A DNA stretch of 64,000 bases from Trematomus loennbergii (GCA_012861695.1 JAAOOA010000263.1:130001-194000), one strand, 5' to 3'. Shown: positions 11,215 to 24,940, numbered from the stretch's first letter. Notes: a model not told the origin generated them from the sequence alone. Made by a program: numbers and translations.

Positions 11215-11755
11215 TTGACTGATACGTTTTCTTTATGGATATAGAAGACAAAAAAAGGGATTACATGTGTGAAAATGTATTTCCAACATGTAAAGAAGAG
11301 GACAGACAACAGGAACAAAACCTAAATTCAATAAGCGATAAAGACAAAGGACATCATACAAATAGATAACAACACAAATTAGCTTTTGATAGATGTGACT
11401 GTTTCAAATCAATCCGGCATATATAACCACTTCTCTTTTTGGATGACAGTAAGCCATCTAATATTGTAAACCCTTGGATAATAATAAATGTCACACACAC
11501 TTAATAGAGGAAAATATCTACTTATCTTTGAGAGCTTGACTCATTTTGTTTTCTGCAAATCAGTTTCTATATGTATGTCCAGATGTATGCAAAGACAAGA
11601 GGGCAACAGAGGAACTAGGAGCATGAACGGCAAACACATCACAGCTCTAAATATATTAGCTTGTGCAGAAAGATACAAAAATGTTTTCTTAATGTAAATA
11701 AAAACCTATTTCTCATGATGGCAGGTGACCAACAGACAACATGTACCCTGTATGG

Positions 11756-11965
11756 AGGCGTGTGGCGCAGTGGGTTGTGGGGTAGTGCGTAGGTGTTGGG
11801 ATCAGGGGGTCACAGGTTCAAACCCCACTGCAGTCAGCATGTCGTTGTGTCCCTGAGACACTTCACCCCAAATTGCTCCTGTGGGGATTGCCACAGTATT
11901 GAGTATGTAAGTCGCTTTGGATAAAAGCGTCTAACAAGTGACATGTAATGTAATGTAATGTATAT
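11756..11965 (+). mobile_element. tRNA-derived SINE
   Basis: The head has an A-box-like GTGGCGCAGTGGG and a perfect B box GGTTCAAACC (11815-11824) at tRNA spacing. The tail GTCGCTTTGGATAAAAGCGT and short ATGTA repeats are shared by many fish SINEs. It is not a functional tRNA gene. Confidence 0.8.
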
Positions 11966-11999
11966 TGCATGTGGCAGGGGCTGGTTTCAGTACCTTATT

Positions 12000-12225
12000 G
12001 TGATTTATTTGATACTCTAGGTAGGATGATATTTTGACTACACTGCACATGCAAAAGACCCACTTGGGACAGAAGTAAAAAATCAGCAGCAGCTATACAC
12101 TGTCACAATTAGTGGCACATGCTTTGGATGGGAATTATGTTAAATTGCATTATCTTCCTGTCAAATCAAATTAAAAATTCAATGTGCAGCTCCTTATAAA
12201 ACTCTTATCCCCAGACTTTAATGAT
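12000..12225 (+). repeat. Rab5-unit upstream segment, copy P1
   Basis: The block from TTTTGACTACACTGCACAT through CAGCAGCAGCTATACACT to CCAGACTTTAATGATG is homologous to 21857-22064, 55290-55480 and 56827-56970. It marks the 5' side of the duplicated rab5 unit. Confidence 0.75.
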
Positions 12226-12261
12226 GCGAGGAGGCATTACCTGCAATGAGAAAGAGGGGAA

Positions 12262-12580
12262 AGTGTACATGATTCAAGTTTCAGGGCTTTTATTGTCATG
12301 TGTACATAGCTACAGTGTAGTTCTATCAATGAACATCTTAGGTCACAGGCTCCTCCAACAGAGCAAACAAACACAACAGATAATAGTGCAAGTAAATACA
12401 GTAAAATATAATAGAAACAGTGCAGAATGGTCTATATACAAGTAATTGGAATATTGATATATAAGTTGCAAACAGATGAATGTTATGGATGTGGTGTCTT
12501 TAAGTTCAGGTGTTTAACAGTCTTATGGCCTGTAGGATGAAACTGTCTCTGAGTCTGGTGGTTTTATGATGTAATCTTGC
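12262..12580. repeat. Dispersed repeat upstream of rab5 copy A
   Basis: Text such as GCTTTTATTGTCATGTGTAC and AACAGTCTTATGGCCTGTAG is typical of a widespread fish non-LTR 3' region. It is absent at the same place in copy B, so it inserted in copy A or was lost from B. Confidence 0.45.
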
Positions 12581-12902
12581 ACCAAAATATAACCTGTCAC
12601 TTCTTCCCTCAGATAGAACAGAGAGTGAAGACACGTCGGGACACATCAGCGAGACCTGACTCCACTCTGGAAGGCGGTGCAAGTGACTGACGTCCCCAGA
12701 AGCCCCCCCCCCCCCAGGGAGGAGACCCCCTGCTGGTATGAGCTCCAGAGGGAGTGGAGGCCGCACCAACGGCACACTGCCACAAACCAAGATCTGCCAG
12801 TTCAAGCTGGTGCTGCTGGGGGACATGGCGGTGGGCAAGTCCAGCCTCGTGCTGCGATTCGTCAAAGGCAGTTTGATGAGTTCCAGGAGACGACCATAGG
12901 AG

Positions 12903-13453
<551 letters not shown>

Positions 13454-14657
13454 GGCAGAGCTCAGTAAATTACATGTTTTAATCCAAGTACCATTCATCC
13501 ACTCATGTGCCCAATACTTCCAAGACTTTCACTTAACCTTTGAATAAGGTAAGGGTTCTGAATAGTATGGTTAGAGTGAAAATGTAGAGAGATAGCGAGC
13601 TTACGCCTGGATAAATGAAGCTGGGTTTATACTGCAACCAGTTTGTAAGCTGCTATGGTTTGCTGTTGTGGTTCAAAGGTTTGAAGAGCACCTGGTAACT
13701 TGTCATTTCCCTCCTTCTCGCTCAGCGGCGTTCCTGGCTCAGTCGTGTGTTTAGACGACACCACGGTGAAGTTTGAGATCTGGACACGGCGGGACAGGAG
13801 CGTTACCACAGCCTCGCCCCCATGTACTACAGAGGAGCTCAGGCCGCCATCGTGGTCTTCGACATCACCAGCCGGTACAGTATACACAGATTACATCCAC
13901 AGAATGAAGTAAATCAATAAAGTATTTCTGATTCTTTAGAGGCGAGAACTTCACATCGCTAGTAGATCATTAGTTAAAAACATCCCAGACAACCAGGTAT
14001 TAATATTAATATTTATCAGTATATACTACACATCTCATTGAGGAGCAGTTTGTCCTCTAACTGCTGATAAAAGCTTCCTATATTCATGTTTTATTCAAGC
14101 ACATTCACTGACCTCTGTACCTGGTGTTTACCTGTGTATATAGACATGTATACACAGAAGCAACGTCTTGCAGACATACATGAACAAAATAACAGAAAGC
14201 AAAGCATGACAAACAAGGACAAACCACGTACAGTCTGTTAAGTAAAATTCATGAAGTAATACATACAATCATTCAGTTTGATAGACAGTAGTGTCTAATA
14301 GATCAGTTTTCATCAATAACAAGAGCAGCTGAAAGTGAGATGATGATGCTGAAACGTACCCAATGAGGACAGGGATCTGATAGCAGCAGGTCAAGTATTC
14401 CAGTCTGTTGGGGCTTTGAACATCAACGCTCTTCTGACAATAAAATGTTTGTAGAGGGGACAGAGAAATACATCTGGACAGAGTGTCTAACTTGATAATT
14501 TGACGAGTAAGGTTCAAAATACTGCTTTAAATAAAGGGGATAGTTCAAATTAATGCAAGCATTCTCTGACTCTGACCTCTGTACCTTCTACCTCTGTCCT
14601 CTGTCCTCTGTAAATGGTGTTTACCTGTGACCTCTGTACCTGGTGTTTACTTGTGTG

Positions 14658-15630
14658 CAGTTGCGGCTCCAGAGTATTTTTGTTGGGTAATGTATGGTAG
14701 GGCTAACCCATACAGTGGTGGGGCTCAAGTCAGTATTTGCAATGTAATTACATACACGCTCCCCCCGACAGTGAAACGCCACGCGTGAGGTTTAGATTAT
14801 TTCCCTGTCTCAATCCAAATTGAACTGTATGAAATAAAAAGGCATATTTGTCTTGTAGTAAATAAAAAGGACGACCTGGAGCCAATCCTGCAATTTCCCC
14901 ACAGGTGAAAGAGTTGACACGCTGAAAACCCAACCCCTGCAGGGTGGTCTGGGGGGATTCTCCCCCAGGAGATTTTTGAAATACTAACATAAAATACACA
15001 TTCTGGTACTCTCTTGAGAAGAAAAATAAATAAATCTATTACTACACATTTAAAAAAATGAATGGCATTTTAGTTTTGTTACTTTGTTCTGAAAGCTGAA
15101 CCTGCTGCTCCTCACAGAGAGAAGAGGGAAGAGGCTGTGTGAATTACTTTACATTGTGGATAAGGGTGGATAGCCCCATTGTTCTGTGTGTCAAAATGAA
15201 AGACAGCCCACACACCTATCAATCATCAAACCGTGGGGTCTTATTTCATTACGTGTTGATTTCTATCAACACGTAATGTTGTATCGATGTATATAGAGAT
15301 GTACTACCGCAAAAGTATTCTCCGTCGGGACTTCCTGCAACAACACCACGCCGTTATCGTGATTCTGATTGGCCAGAAGACATTATCAAAGATGTTCTAT
15401 CGAGAAGACGATCACTACGTGACAAAAGTTTTCAAAACCGTTTCTAGTCTTCGGTATTTCCAGACAAGTGGCTACTGAAATCAATCTCACTAACTGCTGT
15501 CTGTGCAATTTACTCCGCGCGAGTTGGCGGACTTTATTTAGCTTACTTTAACATCATTTTTCATGGTGGGGCTAAGGCATTTGTTGGTATGGCTGTAGCC
15601 TACCCCAGCCATACCCTGGCGCCGCCACTG
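14658..15630. mobile_element. hAT element unique to rab5 copy A
   Basis: Ends CAGTTGCGGCTCCAGAGTAT and, on the other strand, CAGTGGCGGCGCCAGGGTAT. The flanks are CTTGTGTG (14650-14657) and CCTGTGTG (15631-15638), a 7/8 match to an 8-bp hAT target duplication. The interior holds a 14-bp perfect hairpin with a 4-base loop (15247-15278). No intact transposase. Copy B lacks it. Confidence 0.85.
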
Positions 15631-15638
15631 CCTGTGTG

Positions 15639-15945
15639 TTGTAGTTTCTCTGACCTCTGTCCTCTGTACCTGGTGTTTACCTGTGTGTTGTAGTTTCTCT
15701 GACCTCTGTCCTCTGTACCTGGTGTTTACCTGTGTGTTGTAGTTTCTCTGACCTCTGTCCTCTGTACCTGGTGTTTACCTGTGTGTTGTAGTTTCTCTGA
15801 CCTCTGTCCTCTGTACCTGGTGTTTACCTGTGTGTTGTAGTTTCTCTGTCCTCTGTACCTGGTGTTTACCTGTGTGTTGTAGTTTCTCTGACCTCTGTCC
15901 TCTGTACCTGGTGTTTACCTGTGTGTTGTAGTTTCTCTGACCTCC
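15639..15945 (+). repeat. 49-bp intronic minisatellite, copy A
   Basis: The unit containing CTCTGTACCTGGTGTTTACC and TGTGTGTTGTAGTTTCTCTG repeats about six times just before exon 3. The matching array in copy B is at 58590-58945. Confidence 0.9.
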
Positions 15946-17076
15946 TGCTGTGTGTTTAGGACACCTTTGAGCGAGCGAAGGCCTGGGTGAAGGAGCTGCA
16001 GAGGCAGGCCAGTCCCAACATCGTGATCGCTCTGGCTGGGAACAAGGCGGACCTGGCAGAGAGGAGACTAGTGGAGTACGAGGTAACAAGCTCCCGTCAT
16101 GTTGTGAATATCCTCATAAATATAAAAATACCCTGATTTAAAGAGCCAAAGATCACTTTTTTAAAACATATTCATAATGAAGAATATGTTGATTACACAA
16201 TGTCATAGCTGTAGAATAATGACACCGTCAGCGTTTGGATTGGTTCCCTTTAAGCCTTGCTTTCACTTTACAATTCTGCTACTGGGTTAGATCTCCCTTT
16301 TACAATTAAAGTCCTCTTTATGCACCATAGACTGTATGGACCTCTAGACATATATAAACGTGTTTCTTAACAAAATGTAAGGTCAAGTCATTCCTGTAGG
16401 TTTTATGGCCATTTTAAACCTTTTTTACCATATTTTCTAACAATGTTTGGGATAATATTGTGACAATATATGCTCATTTTGTCCTTTGCCTGTCTATGAT
16501 AGCTTCTGTTTACAATTAAACAACAAGATAAGAGAACAGGGCACAACCTTTTGTTTTACTATATCTAATTGGCTGCATTAAAATACAGGTGGTAAAGTCC
16601 GTAAGAGTCAGCGTCTGCCTGGCTAATTAAAAACAGAAACTGTATTTGAGGCACAAGTCAGAGCTTTGTGTAGTGTCGTCATGGGTCACGCTCCAGAGAG
16701 GGTTATTTGGTTTTGTAAGTGTTTAAACTGACTTTATATCTGCATGTGTGTGTTGTATGAAAAAGGACGCCCAGACGTACGCTGAAGACACCGGCTTGCT
16801 CTTCATGGAGACCTCTGCTAAAACAGCCATGAACGTCAATGAGCTCTTCCTGGCTATTGGTGAGTTTCCTGTCATTTACACGAGACTTGTTGATAGTAAA
16901 AATACTTAAAAAATGAATTTTAATAGTTACCAAAAATCAAAGATGCACAACCAAGCTCGTGAAAACTTAAGAAAATAGATATTGACATTATTATGACCTT
17001 AAAATATCAAGAAATCAAGATAACTGAACGTTTGTTAGTTTGTGAAGTGACTCTGTTGGTTATTTTAACAAAGGAG

Positions 17077-18284
17077 AGACTCTTTAAAGTAGAGACACTA
17101 CATACTGATGTACACCTGAACATCAGCAGGAGAGGACTCTTTAAAGTAGAGACACTACATACTGATATACACCTGAACATCAGCAGGAGAGGACTCTTTA
17201 AAGTAGAGACACTACATACTGATGTACACCTGAACATCAGCAGGAGAGGACTCTTTAAAGTAGAGACACTACATACTGATATACACCTGAACATCAGCAG
17301 GAGAGGACTCTTTAAAGTAGAGACACTACATACTGATATACACCTGAACATCATCAGGAGAGGACTCTTTAAAGTAGAGACACTACATACTGATATACAC
17401 CTGAACATCAGCAGGAGAGGACTCTTTAAAGTAGAGACACTACATACTGATATACACCTGAACATCAGCAGGAGAGGACTCTTTAAAGTAGAGACACTAC
17501 ATACTGATATACACCTGAACATCAGCAGGAGAGGACTCTTTAAAGTAGAGACACTACATACTGATATACACCTGAACATCAGCAGGAGAGGACTCTTTAA
17601 AGTAGAGACACTACATACTGATATACACCTGAACATCAGCAGGAGAGGACTCTTTAAAGTAGAGACACTACATACTGATATACACCTGAACATCAGCAGG
17701 AGAGGACTCTTTAAAGTAGAGACACTACATACTGATATACACCTGAACATCAGCAGGAGAGGACTCTTTAAAGTAGAGACACTACATACTGATATACACC
17801 TGAACATCAGCAGGAGAGGACTCTTTAAAGTAGAGACACTACATACTGATATACACCTGAACATCAGCAGGAGAGGACTCTTTAAAGTAGAGACACTACA
17901 TACTGATATACACCTGAACATCAGCAGGAGAGGACTCTTTAAAGTAGAGACACTACATACTGATATACACCTGAACATCAGCAGGAGAGGACTCTTTAAA
18001 GTAGAGACACTACATACTGATATACACCTGAACATCAGCAGGAGAGGACTCTTTAAAGTAGAGACACTACATACTGATATACACCTGAACATCAGCAGGA
18101 GAGGACTCTTTAAAGTAGAGACACTACATACTGATATACACCTGAACATCAGCAGGAGAGGACTCTTTAAAGTAGAGACACTACATACTGATATACACCT
18201 GAACATCAGCAGGAGAGGACTCTTTAAAGTAGAGACACTACATACTGATATACACCTGAACATCAGCAGGAGAGGACTCTTTAA
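17077..18284 (+). repeat. 57-bp minisatellite in rab5 copy A intron 4, about 21 copies
   Basis: The unit runs from GGACTCTTTAAAGTAGAGAC through ATATACACCTGAACATCAGC. Since 57 bases is 19 codons and the unit lacks stops on either strand, long frames of 443 (+) and 418 (-) codons arise. They lack splice or start support. Variants (GATGTACACC in units 1 and 3, CATCATCAGG in unit 5) are few, so the array is young or homogenised. Confidence 0.95.
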
Positions 18285-18756
18285 ACTAAAGGTTTGTATG
18301 TCAAAACACTGCTTAGTCTATTAAAGCAAAAAACCAAAAACAGACCTTCTGAACATGTGATTTTGCCCTCAAAATATCAAGATATATAAAACGTTGTTAT
18401 TTTTTCTTGAATTAGTATTTATTTCATTGGTGGATATTTTCGCTCTCCGATTACTTTCTATATGCAAAGTGAGTCTGGTGTTCATTTTGGTTTCTATGCC
18501 AACACAAACCTGCAAAACCAAGTTGCAAACCTTTTTGTTAATTCTTCATGAATGAGTATTGGGTTAGTACTTTCTAGCAACAAAGTCTGAGTCTGGTGTT
18601 AATGTTGGTTTCTATGTCAACACATTTCTGTCCTAATGCAGCAAAAAAGATGCCAAAAACAGACACCCAGAACCCACACATGCAGCGCGACACCGGGGAG
18701 TGAACCTCCAGGATCCGGACGCCCACTCCAACCGAGCCTGCTGCGGGGGGAACTAA

Positions 18757-20905
18757 ACCCCCACGAGTCTGAACCCCACCCTCCACACCACCTCCACCCT
18801 GAAACCATCCTGAAACCATCCTGTCTCCTTCCACCAACAAACAGGGGGAACTGAAGCGGAGAAAATCCACTCTCCCCCCCTCCATTCATCCTCCAGACAG
18901 AAACTAAAGGAGAGGAAACGAGGAAAGGAAGAGTCGGAGGAGTTGTGACCCACTCACTGAGATTTGGAGAGGGGAGGGTAGACTGAGAGGAGGAAGATAT
19001 AAAGAAGACAGTTGAAAGCCTGTTGTAGTATTTAGCACTAATTGTGATTTCTTCTTGCATCGTTTCAAAAATGCACAAAACAAGCAGCACCCAAAAAAGG
19101 GCCAAAACAAGGAAGCCAAACTGTTAGGATGAGACTGCTTATCTTCGTCTTCTTCAGCGCTGTGCACGCTTGCTTTGCCTCCTCCTAGTGAACCACATCC
19201 TGCTGTGTATAGCGACACATATTGTAGCCCTGGAATGATACCATAGTGTGTAAATCCCTGCCTGACCTTCCCTGGTGTCGCCGGCACACTTTGCCCAACA
19301 TAAATCCATCTGTACATATTTATTGTCCCGTGTTTTGACAAAGGCTCTCCTTCCTCCTCTCGTCCCTCACACTTTAAGATGGCTGATTTCACATCATGTT
19401 TGATACATTTGGTCCCACAGACTTGCTCGCTTAACGAGAGATCGCTGAAGTGCCGTGTTCCTGAAACATTTTGGGTTTGCTTGAGAAGAAGTGTGAAGAC
19501 ATCTGGAGCTCTTTGCAGCAACTATATAGGACTTGAGCTGGAGTGTGTGTGTGTGTGTAGTCACATGACTTTAATGTTTAACTAATGACTTACCTGTAGC
19601 AAAGAACCAATCCCTCACACTGAAAGAAAGTCATATTGCATCCAATACAATCCTTACTGTCCCTGTAATTAATACACAGCTTTAAGGGACAGTACACCCC
19701 CAAAATAACACTTTTTTTAGATACTTAAAAACTGTCTCTATCCAGAAATCATGCCCAAGTTATTCAAGCAGTTTCATTTATGATCTGCGACCCTATCACC
19801 GTGCAAAGAGGAAGCGTGCACGTACTCTTTGAGAGGCTGCTTCTTCCTTATTGGTGGGTTTAGTTTGGTAAAATGAAAATAGCTCCTGCATGAAACTGCT
19901 CACAAAAAGGTCTGTGGACTATTTTGAGAAACTAGGTCATGAGCTAGGTCTTGAGCGCTCAAAGGAATCTAAATGGATGAATTGCACTACAGGTAAAATG
20001 GAAAATATGTGTTTTTGATTTTGGGGTCCCATTTAAATCTTAATTGTTGTATCATTACACTAAGTGATGGGGCTAAGTGTAACAGCATGGAACGTGTAAG
20101 TCCATCTCTGCCCGGATGAAGTTATTGGCATTAGATAATGATTTATTGGGGAAGGAATGAAAGGCAGGAGGATAAAAAAAGGAGAAATTCTGCCCATCTT
20201 GTGTTTCTTACGTGTCCTGCATCTGTCCCTCGTCCTAAGGCTAAGCTGTTGGTGAATCATAGTGACCTGAAATTGTTTAACTTATTCATTTAGCTTAAAT
20301 TAATATGATGCTCTTAACACAGAGCCGTGTGCTTGGCTGAAGAAAATGAGGAAGAGATTTGATGAAAACACAAAAAAAGAAAAAAACAGAAGTGCCTATT
20401 CCCAGTTTTCTTTTTCTGTGACTCGTGTGTGTGCTTCGTAGGCGACGTGCAGGAACACCCATTGTCCTTTTTGCTTGTACTATAAACGGATACATTAACA
20501 GCACCCTGTCATTAGGCTTTACTGTACTGGCTCTTTGTGTGGATGTAAAGAGATCTTGTTGAATACACTGTATGTTAAATATTACTGTCTTCATTTTAAG
20601 GAAGGTGGATGTTGATTTTAGCAGAGCACTCTTGGAATGGATCATTAAAAAAAAACAGACTCGATCGATGTTGATTTAAACAAGTGTTGAAAAAAGTGTC
20701 TTTTGCTTGATTTTCAGCGTACTTGAAGAACAGCGCCATGATTTGTTCTTCCCACCCAGGACCCTAACGGCTCGTTATGTTCACTCATTCATTCTTCAGT
20801 GATCACATGTAGGCTCAGTGTTCTGTGCAATTAAAACAAGACTTGGTTTGTCATCAGCACTTTGAGGATGTTTAGTGTTCAATAAAGCTGTGAATGGCGC
20901 TTGGA
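18757..20905 (+). other. 3' UTR and end of rab5 copy A
   Basis: Follows the TAA at 18754-18756 and is colinear with 61686-63830. AATAAA at 20881-20886 (TTCAATAAAGCTGTGAATGG) is a good polyadenylation signal, giving a 3' UTR near 2.1 kb. Confidence 0.65.
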
Positions 20906-20977
20906 GTGCAGGATGATGATCCCTTTTATTTCACTTTCCTGTAGTGTGTTAGAGAGGTTTTAGTCACTTTGTTTACT

Positions 20978-21585
20978 TCTGATATACACCTGAACATCAG
21001 CAGGAGAGGACTCTTTAAAGTAGAGACACTACATACTGATATACACCTGAACATCAGCAGGAGAGGACTCTTTAAAGTAGAGACACTACATACTGATATA
21101 CACCTGAACATCAGCAGGAGAGGACTCTTTAAAGTAGAGACACTACATACTGATATACACCTGAACATCAGCAGGAGAGGACTCTTTAAAGTAGAGACAC
21201 TACATACTGATATACACCTGAACATCAGCAGGAGAGGACTCTTTAAAGTAGAGACACTACATACTGATATACACCTGAACATCAGCAGGAGAGGACTCTT
21301 TAAAGTAGAGACACTACATACTGATATACACCTGAACATCAGCAGGAGAGGACTCTTTAAAGTAGAGACACTACATACTGATATACACCTGAACATCAGC
21401 AGGAGAGGACTCTTTAAAGTAGAGACACTACATACTGATATACACCTGAACATCAGCAGGAGAGGACTCTTTAAAGTAGAGACACTACATACTGATATAC
21501 ACCTGAACATCAGCAGGAGAGGACTCTTTAAAGTAGAGACACTACATACTGATATACACCTGAACATCAGCAGGAGAGAACTTTT
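20978..21585 (+). repeat. 57-bp minisatellite downstream of rab5 copy A, about 10.6 copies
   Basis: Same unit as 17077-18284, nearly invariant. It lies about 75 bases past the poly(A) signal, so exon 5 plus 3' UTR sit between two arrays of one unit. The last unit is degenerate (GAGAACTTTTTAAAGTAGGG). Confidence 0.95.
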
Positions 21586-21856
21586 TAAAGTAGGGAGACT
21601 ACATACAGTAGTACATACATTCTATCGGGTCATTCACTTGGTCCATTAGTGACCTCAGTGGAAAATAAATGTGGCTCCCGATAAATCGCCCTAATCAATT
21701 AAAATGAAAAGAATCTTAACTTGGAAAAGCTGACTGCATTGCAGGTGAAGACTACTACTCCCATGATCCCACCTTACCTCAAAACGTCACCAAACTCTGT
21801 ATTTTTTATTGAAGTCATTGAAAGACCCAGAGTGGCAAAAATTACAAATAGATTTT

Positions 21857-22064
21857 TTGATACTGGTTGATATTTTTACTACACTACAGATATTAAGGCC
21901 CACTTCAACTTAAGTTAAATAATGAGCAGCAGCTATAAACTCTCACATTATTTGAAACACATGCTTTATATGGGAATGACATTAAAATGCATTGTCTCCC
22001 TATCAAATAAATAAATAAAAAATCTCCAGCCTTCCTTATAAAACTCTTATCTCCAGACTTTAAA
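21857..22064 (+). repeat. Rab5-unit upstream segment, copy P2 (orphan)
   Basis: Homologous to 55290-55480, starting at the ATTTTTACTACACTACA block and ending at ACTCTTATCTCCAGACTTTA. It follows copy A as expected for the next tandem unit, but no rab5 exon follows. The unit breaks off at AAAGGGCTCATGTCATGC. Confidence 0.75.
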
Positions 22065-22079
22065 GGGCTCATGTCATGC

Positions 22080-23240
22080 TTTTCCGGTTATACCCGTCCC
22101 CTTGTGTGTTATGAAGGATGATTAGGACAATTCTGGAGAAATAGATCTGAAAGGTGCACGTCAAATCAGCAGGACAGAGCTGCCATCCACCTGGACCCCC
22201 CGTGGTGCTGGAGAAAGCAAAACGGCGATCAGGAACATCATCCACCCAATCCTCTGCTCACTGCCGTCCTCCAGACGTATGAGTGCAGAACTGTAGAACT
22301 CAACACTGCTGCCACTTCAGCCTTACATACTTTTACTTCAATTTAACATATTTATCTGTGTGCCATATATAACATCTCATTTTGCATATACTGTACTTAT
22401 TACATTGCTGTTAACAGTTCATTTATTTGCAATACTGTCTAGATTTAATCTACAATTAAGATTATATTACTTAATCTAAATTGTGTTTGTTTATATTTAT
22501 CTATATTTTATCTTGCACTTTTCTGTGTCTTAGTTTCAGAATTAGATTTTTTCTGTGTCTTTCTTTAATAGATATTTAATGATATAGCTTACTGCTGTTG
22601 ATGTTAAATGGCACGATTGATTTCCTCTGTCTCAATGATGAAAGTTCTCATAATAGAAGACATGAAACTGCAGAGAGAGGATGGATATATTCTTACCTCT
22701 ACTTTGTGATTAGATGAAAATACAAATTGAATTAAAATAGTAATTGTTAAACACATTGTTTATTTCATTTACTGAGGTTTTAACCATTATTTACAACATG
22801 TGTACATAAGCAGTGGAATAATAGGATATCTCTAGGTCATTAAACTGTCTTAAGTTCTGTTAATTATATTAATACAAAAAATAGGCTATAGAAAATGTTT
22901 AATTGTGTATTTCAGCAGAGCGGGGGGTCACGAAGCTGCTGGACCTGGAGGTGCTGACCTGGGGTCAGTAGGACATCATCTGGGCTGGTTTAGGGGAAGA
23001 AGGAGAATATAAACTATTATAATCACAGCTAATAAGATTAGAAAACTAATATTGTTTAGAATCAATCTAAACAATATGCTGTTGTTCATTTAAAAAACAT
23101 ATCGTTTTATTAGTACAGACAAATTAAGACTTATGTAAATATGAAATAATATGATTAAATCACATCAGCTATATAATGTACTTGTTAACTTACTTCTGTA
23201 ACATTACTGAGGGCTAAAGGAACAGCTTTACCTGGCCATG
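22080..23240. other. Unassigned region
   Basis: A short open stretch at 22920-22971 after TATTTCAGCAG reads RGVTKLLDLEVLTWGQ and stops. It could be a last exon of an unknown gene but matches nothing I recognise. The rest is AT-rich. Confidence 0.35.
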
Positions 23241-23516
23241 GTCCTCTTTATTTCATCGCCGTCGGTGATCTCCAAAAAATGGTTAAAGTAAAAAAGTAAA
23301 GTTTCTGGATCATGTTCAGCTGAGTTAGCTTGTTAGCTCATATGCTATCAGGCTGCTGGAGCAGCGCAACAGAACAGCGCGTATCATGTGACGTAAACAG
23401 GCAGTGCTCCGCAGGCTGGACCGTCTCATTTCGTAGGCCGCTCGGTCTGCATCCTTCGTGGACCGCGTAGGCTGCATCCTCCGAAGGATGCAGCCCCTGA
23501 ATTGAGACACGGGGGG

Positions 23517-23662
23517 TGTTTCTCAATGTCGAGGACGCTTCCTTGGTAGGACAAGTCTTCCGAGTCAGGTCCTTCAGAAGCTAGGCAAGAATCCTTCCTG
23601 GCATTCGGAAAACGAAGAGTGGGGAGCAAGTGTGCAGGTGTGCGTCATGAAGAGGCCCCGCC
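23517..23662. mobile_element. GGGTGTTTCTCAAT-type TIR element fragment
   Basis: GGTGTTTCTCAATGTCGAGGA, TTGGTAGGACAAGTCTTCCG and TCCTGGCATTCGGAAAACGA match the left part of the element starting at 40794. Upstream, 23490-23516 shows a partial inverted copy (AATTGAGACAC). Confidence 0.6.
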
Positions 23663-24480
23663 TTAAATTGAGTGCGATTTGTTTGAAGACTCATAACTGA
23701 TTTGCAAAGATCGAAGATGTACTTGAGTAACTGTGTTTGTCCGTTAGCTTTCTCTCCAAAGTCTCCAGATGTCTTTCCTTTTCCTTAGCAGCTCTTCCAA
23801 GGCCATTGAGCTTGGAGATGAAGCTTAGTTTTCTTTTTATGCAACTGTGTACTACTTCTACTCCACTACAGTTCAGAGGTACATGGTGTACTTTGACTAC
23901 ATGTATTTAATCCCTTTAGTTACTTTACAGATTTGGATGAATGATGTGAAATATAATCAAGAGTTAAATCAGACTTTAGTTCCACCTGGAGTAAATTCAC
24001 AAGCCACTGTTGGAGTCGGGAGGGCTGATAATTTATTCCGGCAAATTACTCAGACCTACTAATTGACCTAACAGAAGTTATTGAGTCTATGTAAGTTTAC
24101 TGCTTGGCTCAGATCCACCAACGTCAGCAAGATCTCACCTCTATTAACTCCTGGAGAACCAGGTTCAATTAACTGCTGTTTCAATTCAGATGACCCGCTA
24201 AATCTGTTTAAGCGATCCCGAAGGATTTTGATATCAGTAATGAGATGTGGCCTTACCTAAGTGTGAGTGTGGCAGTGTGCAATCTACCTTTAAGCAGGAG
24301 AGCAGAGCACAGATGTATTTTAAGTTGTCCCAGTCCAAAAGGTGGGATCAGTTTATTTGAAGAAAATGGTCCACACGTATACAGGGCTTTTACCTTCTCT
24401 CGTTACAACATGACAATCATACTAAACATATCATGCTGGGGTCATTTTCTAATCTAAAACCTTAATTAATAGTTTAGACA
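23663..24480. other. No feature supported
   Basis: No exon, RNA or repeat recognised on either strand. Confidence 0.45.
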
Positions 24481-24489
24481 TTAAAGTCT

Positions 24490-24940
24490 TCCGACATAAT
24501 CCAAAGGAATTTCCTCACAGATTGCCGGGGTTAACATTCACACCCTATGGCCTGACACATTCAGAGGCAGCTCCTCAGAATGATCAGTTAGAATTCCCCT
24601 CAAAATGATCAGTTTGAATTCTGACAGAATCCAGAGGAATCTCCTCACGGATTGAAGGTTCTAACATCCACACCCTATGGCCTGACACATTCAGAGGTCA
24701 GTTCCTCAAAATGATCAGTTTGAATTCCGACATAATCCAAAGGATTCTCCTCACGGATCGAAGGTGCTAACATCCACAACCTATAGCCTGACACATTAAG
24801 AGGTCAGTTCCTCAAAATGATCAGTTTGAATTCCGACATAATCCAAAGGAATCTCCTCACGGATCGAAGGTGCTAACATCCACAACCTATAGCCTGACAC
24901 ATTAAGAGGCAGCTCCTCAGAATAATCAGTTAGAATTCTA
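24490..24940. repeat. 106-bp tandem repeat, about 4 copies
   Basis: Each unit contains ATAATCCAAAGGAATCTCCT, GCCTGACACATT and CTCAAAATGATCAGTTTGAA. The copies differ by scattered substitutions. Confidence 0.85.

Noticed and set aside
11758..11831. Possible tRNA gene
   Set aside because: A and B boxes are present, but the sequence does not fold into a convincing cloverleaf and continues into a SINE body and tail.
16993..18324. Long frames on both strands with LFKVETLHTDIHLNISRRG repeats (also at 20926-21649 and 60073-61244)
   Set aside because: The 57-bp unit is 19 codons without stops in either direction. The arrays lie in rab5 introns and 3' flank, so these are not proteins.
22920..22971. 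Possible terminal exon RGVTKLLDLEVLTWGQ after TTTCAGCAG
   Set aside because: Too short, no partner exon and no recognisable family.
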